A stretch of 17,655 nucleotides of DNA from Sphaerochaeta sp. Lineage in GTDB: Bacteria > Spirochaetota > Spirochaetia > Sphaerochaetales > Sphaerochaetaceae. Made by a program: the position numbers and the translations under genes. Shown piece after piece: positions 6,749 through 13,600 of the stretch. Every line of letters begins with the position of its first letter. Positions within the stretch are counted from its first letter, which is position 1. The stretch is taken from contig JALOBD010000028.1 in NCBI GenBank assembly GCA_023228445.1, positions 1-17,655 of the forward strand, written 5' to 3'. Below the pieces are notes generated by a model. That model was not told the origin of the DNA, did no database searches, and saw only the letters and a program-made list of their open reading frames with translations.

Positions 6749-7563
6749 TGATGAGTCGACTTGATGAAGTGTCGCGCGCCTTGCGCCGTGATGTCGTGGA
6801 GATGGTCTACCGCACCAAGGATGGGCACCCCAGTCCCAGCTTCTCGGTCGCTGACATCATCACCGCGTTGTACTTTGAGATCATGCGCATTGACCCCGCC
6901 AACCCTGATTGGGATGACCGGGATCGATTCGTCCTCTCCAAGGGACACGCCTGCCCGATCCTCTACGCAGCGTTGGCCAGGCGCGGGTTCTTTGCCAAAG
7001 AAGAGCTGTTCACCCTCAGGCATCTGAACAGTATCCTGCAGGGACACCCCTATGCTCCCAAGACCCCGGGCCTCGATGCCACCACCGGGTCGCTGGGCAA
7101 CGGCGTTTCGGTTGCGCTGGGCATGGCCCTGAGTGCCAAGATTCGAAAGAAAGCGTATCAAGTCTATGTGATCGTCGGCGATGGGGAGCTGGGTGAGGGG
7201 ATGATCTGGGAGGCGGCGATGGCGGCAGCCCACCACAAGATGGGCAATCTCACCGTCTTCATCGACAACAACAACTACCAGAGTGGCGGGATGGTCGGCA
7301 AAATCAGTGGCCCCTCACCCATCGATGAGAAGTGGAAGGCCTTCGGCTGGCATGTGCAGACGGTCGATGGACACGACATCGATGCCATCATCGCTGCGGT
7401 CAAGAGCGCCCATGGTGTGACAGGCCAGCCGTCAGCCATCGTCTGCAAGACGGTCAAGGGCAACGGTGTCTCCTTCATGGTGGGGGAGAACTCCTGGCAT
7501 AAGAGAGTCTACACCGACGCGGAGTATCGAGTGGCCATCGAGGAGTTGGGAGGGGTGGTATGA
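6748..7563 (+). CDS. Transketolase, N-terminal (ThDP-binding) subunit
   Basis: This is the thiamine-diphosphate-binding half of a split transketolase, which moves a two-carbon ketol unit between a ketose and an aldose acceptor. The protein has 271 residues. The ThDP motif starts at GDGELGEG (144-151) and closes with FIDNNNY (171-177); upstream are SKGHACP (64-70) and TGSLGNGVSVALG (113-125). Start choice: GTG 6745, ATG 6748 and ATG 6751 are all possible; I took ATG 6748 because it makes a one-base overlap (TGATG) with the preceding TGA, as elsewhere in this window. The 3' end overlaps the C-terminal subunit by four bases (ATGA), so the halves are made together. Split transketolases of this size are often specialised for sugars other than pentose phosphates; the acceptor here is not inferable. 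Confidence 0.9.
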   Translation: MMSRLDEVSRALRRDVVEMVYRTKDGHPSPSFSVADIITALYFEIMRIDPANPDWDDRDRFVLSKGHACPILYAALARRGFFAKEELFTLRHLNSILQGHPYAPKTPGLDATTGSLGNGVSVALGMALSAKIRKKAYQVYVIVGDGELGEGMIWEAAMAAAHHKMGNLTVFIDNNNYQSGGMVGKISGPSPIDEKWKAFGWHVQTVDGHDIDAIIAAVKSAHGVTGQPSAIVCKTVKGNGVSFMVGENSWHKRVYTDAEYRVAIEELGGVV

Positions 7564-8510
7564 GTGAAGTCAGTAGCACACGCATTGGATTCAGGGATGC
7601 CATGGTCACGCTCGCTGGTGAACGGGAAGAGGTTGTTTTCATCTCGACTGACAGCATCCTCGTTGTCCGCGGTGAGCCGTTCTTCGAACACTTTCCTGAA
7701 CGGGTCATCGAGTTGGGCATCAGCGAACAGAACGGTGTGGGGGTGGCCAGTGGCCTCGCCTCAAGTGGGATGGTTCCGTATATCTGCACCTATGCGGGCT
7801 TTCTGACGATGCGCGCCTGTGAACAGATGCGTACCTTCGTCTCCTACCCGAACCTGAAGGTCCGGTTTGTCGGAGCCAATGGTGGCCTTCATGGCGGCAA
7901 CCGTGAAGGGGTCAGCCACCAGTTCACCGAGGATGTGGGGATACTGCGGGGGATGCCGAACTTCACCATCCTCTGCCCGGCCGATGGCGCTCAGGTATAT
8001 GAGGCGATGTTGGCCAGCGCCGACATCGAGGGACCGGTCTATATCCGCATCGGAAGTGGTCGCGAAGAGCGGGTCTTTGCCGATGGCACCCCCTTTGAGA
8101 TTGGCAAAATCCGCGTGATGGTCGACAACGGAAACGATGTGGCCCTCTTCGCCCATGGGTTTGTCCTCAACCGCGTACTGGAGGCGGCCAGGCTGCTGAA
8201 AGAGAAGGGGATCGGGGCGAAGGTCGTTGAAGTGGCGACCATCAAGCCACTGGACGGTGAGGGTATCGCCTCGATTCTTCGGGCAACCGGTTGCGCAGTC
8301 ACCATCGAGGACCATACGATCATCAACGGCCTCGGAAGTGCGATCGCAGAGGTCATCGCCGAAGAGAGCCAGGGGTACTTGGTGCGCTTGGGGCTTCAGG
8401 ATGTCTATGGAGAGAGCGGCTTTCCCGATGAGTTGCTCGATGCCTACGGCATGTCGGTACACGATATTGTTGCCGCTGCAACGCGTGCAATGGAAAAGAA
8501 ACATCAGTAA
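7560..8510 (+). CDS. Transketolase, C-terminal (pyrimidine-binding) subunit
   Basis: This is the second half of the split transketolase, carrying the PYR domain and the C-terminal domain. Glu56 in ELGISEQN (51-58) corresponds to the glutamate that activates the ThDP aminopyrimidine. GGLHGGNREGVSHQ (108-121) supplies the conserved His at the active-site mouth. The second domain begins around IRVMVDNGNDVALFAHG and includes the VVEVATIKPLD strand and the CAVTIEDHTIINGLGSAIAE stretch typical of these proteins. At 316 residues it has the usual size for a stand-alone C-terminal subunit. DXPS-type and pyruvate dehydrogenase beta subunits share the fold, but the paired N subunit just upstream makes transketolase the best call. 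A 43-base gap with its own ribosome binding site separates it from the TRAP genes. Confidence 0.9.
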   Translation: MSEVSSTRIGFRDAMVTLAGEREEVVFISTDSILVVRGEPFFEHFPERVIELGISEQNGVGVASGLASSGMVPYICTYAGFLTMRACEQMRTFVSYPNLKVRFVGANGGLHGGNREGVSHQFTEDVGILRGMPNFTILCPADGAQVYEAMLASADIEGPVYIRIGSGREERVFADGTPFEIGKIRVMVDNGNDVALFAHGFVLNRVLEAARLLKEKGIGAKVVEVATIKPLDGEGIASILRATGCAVTIEDHTIINGLGSAIAEVIAEESQGYLVRLGLQDVYGESGFPDELLDAYGMSVHDIVAAATRAMEKKHQ

Positions 8511-8538
8511 CAGACCAGCGTAGCTGGATGATATAGAG

Positions 8539-8545
8539 AAAGGAG
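8539..8545 (+). promoter_or_regulatory. Strong ribosome binding site for the TRAP binding protein
   Basis: AAAGGAG lies eight bases before the ATG at 8554 in an A/T-rich spacer. It is the best Shine-Dalgarno match in the cassette, in keeping with the high amounts of binding protein that transporters need. Confidence 0.6.
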
Positions 8546-8553
8546 ATTTTGTT

Positions 8554-9570
8554 ATGAGTAAGAAGTTTCTCGTCTTTTTGATGGTTGTATCGCTGGTCGG
8601 CCTGCTCTTTGGAGCGGGACAGAGCGACAAGGCAAGTGCAGCCAAGCCATTGGTGATGCGCTATGCGCACATGAACCCGGCCTCCAGCCCCAATGGACTG
8701 CAGGCTCAATACTTCGCCGACCGAATTGCTGAACGCACCGACGGGGCGATCAAGATCGAGGTGTATCCGAACAGTCAGCTCGGCTCCATCACCGAGATGG
8801 CCGAGGCCGTCTCGATGGGCTCGATCGCCATGCACCACAACACCTATGGTGGTCTGCAGCCGCTGCTCGACGAGCTCGGGCTCTTCGACACCCCCTACCT
8901 CTATCGGGATGTCGATCACCTGCTCAAGGCGACCGATCCTGAGACCAGCCCGGCGTTGGCCGAGCTGAACGAGAAGTTGATCAAGACCCGTGGGGTCAGG
9001 ATCCTCTACTCCTTCTACTTCGGCACCCGTGAGCTGACGGCGAACTTTCCCGTCTATGCCCCCAAGGATCTGGCCGGCAAGAAGATCCGCGCCATCCCTT
9101 CGGCCATCTACCTGGCAGCAGTGGAGGGGATGGGAGCCGTTGCCGTCCCCATCGACTGGGCAGAGGTCCCGGTAGCCCTCTCCACCGGAGTCGCCGATGG
9201 GCAGGAGAACCCGGTATCGACGTTGGTGACCAGCAACATCAACGAAGTGCAGAAGTATGCGATGATGACCGACCATATCATGGGATCGGAGCCGGTGGTC
9301 ATCAACGAGAAGGTCTGGCAGAACCTCAGTGACGAGCACAAGAGAATCTTCACCGAGGTGGCGCGAGAGACACGGGACTGGGCGTCCAACTACGTGCTCG
9401 AAACCGAGGCACAGGATATCCAGACCCTCAAGGATCGTGGTATGACGATCATCACCACCGCGGATGGCTTGAAGGTCGATGAGTTCCGCACTTCGGTCAT
9501 GAAGGTTGTCAACGAGCGCTTTGGCAAGGCGTGGGGCAAGTACTACGAGATGATTGCCGCGGTAAAATAA
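8554..9570 (+). CDS. TRAP transporter solute-binding protein, DctP family
   Basis: This extracytoplasmic receptor delivers a small organic anion to the TRAP permease encoded next. An export signal covers residues 1-30: basic SKK, a hydrophobic core FLVFLMVVSLVGLLFG, then AGQSDKASAA. There is no lipobox cysteine, so cleavage by signal peptidase I near an Ala-x-Ala site is expected. Mature features are MRYAHMNPASSPNG (35-48), VYPNSQLGS (70-78), PKDLAGKKIRAIPS (170-183) and ALSTGVADGQENP (208-220). Arg179 in KKIR sits where DctP-type proteins bind the ligand carboxylate, so a carboxylate-bearing substrate is favoured; this is family knowledge applied to this sequence. Length 338 is normal. A strong hairpin follows the stop codon and separates this gene from the permease genes. 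Confidence 0.92.
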   Translation: MSKKFLVFLMVVSLVGLLFGAGQSDKASAAKPLVMRYAHMNPASSPNGLQAQYFADRIAERTDGAIKIEVYPNSQLGSITEMAEAVSMGSIAMHHNTYGGLQPLLDELGLFDTPYLYRDVDHLLKATDPETSPALAELNEKLIKTRGVRILYSFYFGTRELTANFPVYAPKDLAGKKIRAIPSAIYLAAVEGMGAVAVPIDWAEVPVALSTGVADGQENPVSTLVTSNINEVQKYAMMTDHIMGSEPVVINEKVWQNLSDEHKRIFTEVARETRDWASNYVLETEAQDIQTLKDRGMTIITTADGLKVDEFRTSVMKVVNERFGKAWGKYYEMIAAVK

Positions 9571-9583
9571 GGGAGCCTCAACC

Positions 9584-9611
9584 GTGGGTGGAGGAGTAAT
9601 CCTCCACCCAC
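9584..9611 (+). terminator. Perfect 12-bp intercistronic hairpin with GTAA tetraloop
   Basis: GTGGGTGGAGGA (9584-9595) pairs perfectly with TCCTCCACCCAC (9600-9611) around the loop GTAA, a GNRA-type tetraloop. Only a short broken T-tract (GTTTGTTG, 9619-9626) follows, and it is eight bases away. It therefore fits partial termination or 3'-end protection of the binding-protein mRNA better than a full stop. This would give more binding protein than permease. Confidence 0.65.
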
Positions 9612-9641
9612 CGATCAAGTTTGTTGAAGAGGAATAGTCAT

Positions 9642-10118
9642 ATGGACAAGCTCTTGAAGAATGTGACCAAGGTGTACCGATGGGCGGCTCTTGTATTCCT
9701 GTTGGTGCTCTTTCTCTCTGTTTTCATTCAGATCATCATGCGAAACGTCTTCCATGCCGGTTCAATCCAGCTTGAGGAGCTTGCCCGGATTTCACTGGTC
9801 AGCTTGGTGTTCTTGATGATCCCGGCCCTCTCGGCAGAGCAGAAGCACATCATCGTCGACATCGTGTTGATCTACCTGCCTGAGCAGATCAAGCGGTGGT
9901 TCTTGGTTGTAAGCGATCTATTGATGGGCCTCTTCGGTCTCTATGTCCTTTGGGCGATCTCGACGATCATGCAGCGTAATTGGAGTGTCCGTACCCCCGC
10001 CCTCGGGTTGCCCAATGCGGTGTTCTACCTCCCGGTCATACTGGGAATCCTGGCGATGACGATCATCTCGTTCATCCGATTCTGGACTACCATGACCAGA
10101 TGGAAGGAGGGCGTATGA
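9642..10118 (+). CDS. TRAP transporter small permease subunit, DctQ family
   Basis: This small membrane subunit pairs with DctM to form the TRAP permease. At 158 residues it has the usual four hydrophobic segments: about 14-34, 48-65, 86-107 and 126-147. The family pattern IQIIMRNVFHAGSIQLEELARISLV is recognisable (residues 29-53), including the Arg-Asn after the first helix and the Glu-Glu before the second. I chose the ATG at 9642 because AGAGGA (9628-9633) is eight bases upstream; the in-frame TTG at 9621 would lie before that site. The stop TGA overlaps the DctM start by four bases (ATGA), so the two are coupled. Confidence 0.9.
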   Translation: MDKLLKNVTKVYRWAALVFLLVLFLSVFIQIIMRNVFHAGSIQLEELARISLVSLVFLMIPALSAEQKHIIVDIVLIYLPEQIKRWFLVVSDLLMGLFGLYVLWAISTIMQRNWSVRTPALGLPNAVFYLPVILGILAMTIISFIRFWTTMTRWKEGV

Positions 10119-11395
10119 GCGGCACCTTGGTTATCGTGCTCTTTTTGTTCCTGCTGGCCACCGGTCTTCCCATCGCGGTGAGCATGGGACTGCCTTCCGC
10201 CCTCTACTTGTTGATGGCCAACATTCCGCCCAGCCAATTGATCCAGCGGATGGTCACGAGCCTCAACTCATTTCCGATGCTCGCCGTCCCGCTCTTCATC
10301 CTCGCCGCAGGCCTGATGAACAGCTCCGGGATCACCGAGCGCCTCTTTGAGTTCGCCAAGCTGCTCGTCGGACGGATGAAGGGGGGACTGGCACAGGTGA
10401 ACATCGTTGCCAGCTTGATCTTCAGCGGTATCAGCGGGGCAGCCCTTGCTGACGTCGGCGGGTTGGGCAACATCGAGATTGAGGCAATGGACAAGCAGAA
10501 TTATCCGAAGACCCACTCTGCTGCCATCACGGTGGCGTCGGCGGTCATCGGTCCGATCTTCCCCCCTTCGATTCCCCTGATCATCTACGGGGCGGCGGCC
10601 GAGACCTCCTCGATGCGCCTCCTGATCGCCGGTGTATTTCCTGCCTTGGCCATCGCTGCTGCCCTGATGATCCAGGTAGCCTTCTTCAGCCGCAAGTTCA
10701 ACTATCCGCGCGGCGTTGAGCGGCGATACACCAAGGCACAGATTGTCCGCGTCCTCAAACGAGGACTGCCCTCGATGCTGATGCCCGCCATCATGATGGG
10801 CGGGATGCTCAGCGGCTGGTTCAGCCCCACTGAGGTGGCCGCCATCGCCGTTGCCTACGCAACGATCCTCTCGATCGCCTATAAGGAGATGACCGTCTCC
10901 TCGTTCATCAAGGCGTGTGTGGAGACCTTGCAGTCGACGGCCAGCGTGCTCTTCATCGTCGCCAGTGCGGCGATCTTCGCCTGGGTACTGACCGTTGAAC
11001 AGTTGCCTCAACAGGTCTCGTCGTTGATGCTCAACATCAGCGACAACCCCGCGGTGCTGTTGATGCTTGCCAACGTCATCCTCCTCATCGCCGGCATGCT
11101 CCTCGAGTCGACCGCCGCCATCATGATCCTCACCCCGATCTTGCTGCCGCCGCTGGTGGCTGCCGGGGTCAACCCGGTCCACTTTGGTCTGGTCATGGTC
11201 TTCAACCTGATGATCGGGATGATCACCCCGCCGGTAGGGATGAGCGTCTACATGGTCAGCCCCATCGTCGGGCTTCCGGTTGGCAAGATCTTCAAGGCAA
11301 GTCTGCCCTATCTGGTGAGCCTGGTCGCCGCCCTGATCATCCTCACCTATATTCCACAGATTTCGCTGTGGTTGCCGACGTTGGTATTCGGCTAA
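10115..11395 (+). CDS. TRAP transporter large permease subunit, DctM family
   Basis: This is the ion-coupled transport subunit of the TRAP system, in the cytoplasmic membrane. The protein has 426 residues, normal for DctM, and about a dozen hydrophobic stretches. Family landmarks are PMLAVPLFILAAGLMN (54-69), SGISGAALADVGGLG (104-118), IFPPSIPLIIYGAAAETS (148-165), FSPTEVAAIAVAYA (236-249), GMLLESTAAIMILTPILLPP (327-346) and NLMIGMITPPVGM (364-376). The start at 10115 is supported by GGAAGGAGG (about 10102-10110) and the ATGA overlap with dctQ; a longer in-frame start at 9980 lies inside dctQ and was rejected. After the stop there are 16 bases, containing AAGGAG, before the transaldolase-like gene. 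Confidence 0.93.
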   Translation: MSGTLVIVLFLFLLATGLPIAVSMGLPSALYLLMANIPPSQLIQRMVTSLNSFPMLAVPLFILAAGLMNSSGITERLFEFAKLLVGRMKGGLAQVNIVASLIFSGISGAALADVGGLGNIEIEAMDKQNYPKTHSAAITVASAVIGPIFPPSIPLIIYGAAAETSSMRLLIAGVFPALAIAAALMIQVAFFSRKFNYPRGVERRYTKAQIVRVLKRGLPSMLMPAIMMGGMLSGWFSPTEVAAIAVAYATILSIAYKEMTVSSFIKACVETLQSTASVLFIVASAAIFAWVLTVEQLPQQVSSLMLNISDNPAVLLMLANVILLIAGMLLESTAAIMILTPILLPPLVAAGVNPVHFGLVMVFNLMIGMITPPVGMSVYMVSPIVGLPVGKIFKASLPYLVSLVAALIILTYIPQISLWLPTLVFG

Positions 11396-11411
11396 GGAGT
11401 GGTTAGTAAGA

Positions 11412-12461
11412 ATGAGTACAACATACTTTCATCGTGTACAGAGGGAGACCCCTACCCGTTTCTGGATCAACAATCCCACCATCGAGCAAGCCAGGCTTGC
11501 AATCGAAGCGGGGGCCATCGGAGCGACCACCAACCCCAGTTACGTCTCCAAGCTCTTTGAGAGCGAGCAGGATATGGCGGTGGTGGTACGGACCATCGAT
11601 CTCCTGCTCCCCTATGAGGCGGACGATGATATCGTTGCGGCCAAAGTGCAGCAGATGATGGTGGGCCGCATCGCTGACTGTTTCCTCCCGGTATATATGG
11701 AGAGTGGGGGAACGCGGGGGTTCGTCACCATCCAAGGGGACCCGTACCGGGAGACCGATGCGGGCCACATCATCGCCGAGGGCTTTGAGAATCATCGGGT
11801 CGCCAAGAACATCTGTATCAAGATTCCGGTGACCACCTGGGGCATCGAAGCCATCGAGAAGATGGTTGAACACAACATCCCGACGATGGCCACCGAAGTG
11901 ATGGGTCTGAGCCAGGCGATCTCAATCTGTGAGGCGTACCAGAAGGCAAGCAGGGAGAGTGGCAATGAACCGCCCTTCTGGGTGACCCACATCACCGGCA
12001 TCCTGGACGATCACTTCAAGCGGGTGGTCAACGAGGGGGGCCTCTCCATCGATGAGCGGCTCTTCACGTACGCCGGGCTCTCCATCGCCAAGCAGCAGTA
12101 CGCACTGCTCAACGAGCGCAACTATCCGGGAATCTTCATCGGTGGTGGAGCACGCAAGCTTGAGGACTTCACCGAACTGGTGGGTGGAAGGGTGGACATC
12201 ACCATCAACTGGAGGGGGACGGCGGACGTCCTCATCGCCGAGGACCGGCCGGTGGTTGCCAGAATCGATGAGAGCCTCAGCAGCGAGGAGATCGAAGTGT
12301 TGAAGCAGCAGCTACCCGACTACAAACGGGCCATCGAGCTCGATGGGATGGTCGAGGAGGAGTACTTCGATTACGGTGGGGTCGAACTCTTTCGTACCTC
12401 CTTCCAGAAGGGATGGGATGCGCTGTTGGCCTTGATCAAAGAGCGGAGGAACATACGATGA
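11412..12461 (+). CDS. Transaldolase-family protein with Asn in place of the strand-1 Asp
   Basis: The fold is a class I aldolase TIM barrel. Visible landmarks are GATTNPSYV (38-45), GFVTIQGDP (103-111), Schiff-base Lys137 in ICIKIPVTTWGIEAIE (134-149), TMATEVMGLSQA (158-169) and FIGGGARKLEDFTEL (242-256). Transaldolases and fructose-6-phosphate aldolases usually have Asp in strand 1 (the LYLDTSD-type strand). Here the aligned strand reads RFWINNPTIEQA, giving Asn20. At 349 residues it is longer than fructose-6-phosphate aldolase and similar to classical transaldolase, with a C-terminal helical extension (about 290-349). It probably cleaves or transfers a three-carbon unit on an unusual sugar. 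The next gene overlaps by four bases. The nearest ribosome binding site, AAGGAG at 11395-11400, is a little distant, so expression may partly follow from dctM. Confidence 0.82.
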   Translation: MSTTYFHRVQRETPTRFWINNPTIEQARLAIEAGAIGATTNPSYVSKLFESEQDMAVVVRTIDLLLPYEADDDIVAAKVQQMMVGRIADCFLPVYMESGGTRGFVTIQGDPYRETDAGHIIAEGFENHRVAKNICIKIPVTTWGIEAIEKMVEHNIPTMATEVMGLSQAISICEAYQKASRESGNEPPFWVTHITGILDDHFKRVVNEGGLSIDERLFTYAGLSIAKQQYALLNERNYPGIFIGGGARKLEDFTELVGGRVDITINWRGTADVLIAEDRPVVARIDESLSSEEIEVLKQQLPDYKRAIELDGMVEEEYFDYGGVELFRTSFQKGWDALLALIKERRNIR

Positions 12462-12802
12462 GTGAGAGAACCAAGCATAGGGGAAGCCTGTCGACTGACA
12501 AGCGGGTGAGTAGGGCAACCGGCATCGATCGCATTACATTGACCTACGATGCGGATAATATGATGTGCTACTTCTACCTCGACAAGGGTTCGAAGCTTGA
12601 GATGCACACCCACCGGGAGAGCCAGATCGGCATCGTCATCAAGGGACACATCCACTTCATCAAGGAGGATGGGGAGATCCTCGACCTGAAGGCCGGAGAC
12701 TCGTATTACTTTGGACCTGATGACCCCCACGGGTCGGTGGTCCTCGAGGATACCGAACTGATCGAATGCTTCTCTCCCTCGCGGGACGACTATAAGGATT
12801 GA
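12458..12802 (+). CDS. Small single-domain cupin protein
   Basis: This 114-residue protein has one conserved beta-barrel cupin. Motif 1 is GSKLEMHTHRESQIGIVIKG (residues 44-63) with metal-ligand candidates His50 and His52. Motif 2 is GDSYYFGPDDPHGSVV (80-95) with His91. Small cupins next to sugar-acid pathways are often isomerases, epimerases or metal-dependent lyases, but some are sensors, so the reaction cannot be stated. The ATG at 12458 overlaps the upstream stop by four bases (ATGA) with GAGCGGAGGA just before it. A longer in-frame start at 12413 lies inside the previous gene and was not used. It is the last gene before the gntR promoter. Confidence 0.82.
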   Translation: MSERTKHRGSLSTDKRVSRATGIDRITLTYDADNMMCYFYLDKGSKLEMHTHRESQIGIVIKGHIHFIKEDGEILDLKAGDSYYFGPDDPHGSVVLEDTELIECFSPSRDDYKD

Positions 12803-12813
12803 CCTCGGTTTCC

Positions 12814-12842
12814 TTGCTTTCAATTAACGCTATTGGTATGAT
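12814..12842 (+). promoter_or_regulatory. Predicted promoter of the gntR gene, with GTATGATG octamer
   Basis: The -35 TTGCTT (12814-12819) and -10 TATGAT (12837-12842) are 17 bases apart. The -10 lies inside GTATGATG (12836-12843), the octamer that is repeated twice at the cassette promoter. Regulator binding here would block RNA polymerase, so autoregulation is a reasonable inference. GAGAGGGGG (12855-12862) is the ribosome binding site for the ATG at 12873. Confidence 0.6.
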
Positions 12843-12872
12843 GGGTTCAACGCGAGAGGGGGTCTTGTTCAC

Positions 12873-13586
12873 ATGGAAGACATATTCGAAGTACGGGAGA
12901 GCCGACCATCGGCAGTGGAGATGGTCATTGAGAAGATCAAGGACCTCTTGATCGAACAGAAGCTCTCCCCCGGAGATATGATTCCCAACGAGACCTCGCT
13001 GGCCGAGAGCCTGCGTGTCGGGCGGGGGACGGTGCGGGAAGCGCTCAAGATCCTCTCCGCCTACGGCGTGGTGGAGATCAAGCAAGGCTACGGTACCTAC
13101 GTTTCCAGCGCCTCGAACAAGCGTCTCTTCGACCCACACCTCTTCCAGATCCTTGTCCAAGACCGCGACTATCACTCCCTGACCCAGGTGCGCCAGCTCT
13201 TGGAGGAGGGGATCGTCAAGCTGGTCATCGAGAGTGCCAGCGATGAGGAGCTCGCTTTGCTCGATGCGGCGATGGATGCGTTCCAAGCCGAACTCTCCAA
13301 GCCCAACGCCTCCAAGAGCGCGGCGGGGGCGCTCGATCTGGCCTACCACCGACTCTTGGGGCGCCTTTGCCACAACAGCATCGTTGAGAACATCTATAAC
13401 TTCGTCATCGAGCTCTTCACCAAGACGATCAACCCCATCCACAACGGTGTCGATGCGGTGCATGAGAGCCTCCACCAGGCGATCATGGAGCGGGACACCG
13501 AGCGTGCTGTGCAGGCGGTACGTGACCACACCAATATTTGGATCAGTGGGTACCGGGCAAGCCAAAAACAGAAGACAGTAGAGTAA
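12873..13586 (+). CDS. GntR-family transcriptional regulator, FadR/FCD subgroup
   Basis: This is the probable local repressor of the cassette. The N-terminal winged helix (about residues 13-78) has the family pattern GDMIPNETSLAESLRVGRGTVREALKILSAYGVVEIKQGYGTYV. The C-terminal all-helical FCD ligand domain (about 100-225) has the metal/ligand signature: Asp155 and His159 (DLAYH), a helix with His197 and His201, and His219. FCD regulators usually sense the substrate or an early intermediate of the pathway they control, often an organic acid. Position right behind the cassette, its own promoter, and the shared GTATGATG sequences support control of both promoters. At 237 residues the length is normal. 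Its stop codon lies in a palindrome shared with the convergent fic gene. Confidence 0.9.
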   Translation: MEDIFEVRESRPSAVEMVIEKIKDLLIEQKLSPGDMIPNETSLAESLRVGRGTVREALKILSAYGVVEIKQGYGTYVSSASNKRLFDPHLFQILVQDRDYHSLTQVRQLLEEGIVKLVIESASDEELALLDAAMDAFQAELSKPNASKSAAGALDLAYHRLLGRLCHNSIVENIYNFVIELFTKTINPIHNGVDAVHESLHQAIMERDTERAVQAVRDHTNIWISGYRASQKQKTVE

Positions 13587-13600
13587 GAAAGTTCTTACTC
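13581..13600. terminator. Palindrome spanning both convergent stop codons
   Basis: GAGTAAGAA (13581-13589) and TTCTTACTC (13592-13600) are perfect complements with a two-base centre. The gntR TAA (13584-13586) and the TAA of the second fic gene (complement of 13595-13597) sit in the opposite arms. With only eight bases between the genes, this symmetrical element is the only candidate for a bidirectional terminator, though it is AT-rich and lacks a T-run. Confidence 0.45.

Noticed and set aside
8353..9618. 421-codon minus-strand open frame opposite the transketolase C subunit and TRAP binding protein
   Set aside because: It overlaps two confidently identified plus-strand genes, has no ribosome binding site or recognisable domain, and has shadow-frame composition.
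9980..10114. 45-codon N-terminal extension of DctM
   Set aside because: It lies inside dctQ in another frame. The ATG at 10115 has a strong ribosome binding site, an ATGA overlap and gives the normal DctM length.
10268..11182. 304-codon minus-strand open frame opposite dctM
   Set aside because: Extremely rich in Asp, His, Arg and Gly with no fold pattern. The opposite strand encodes a clear DctM protein.
6086..12802. Naming the cassette as apiose, sulfoquinovose or pentose-phosphate catabolism
   Set aside because: The split transketolase is shared with such pathways, but the required kinase, isomerase or sulfosugar genes are missing, so a substrate name would be a guess.
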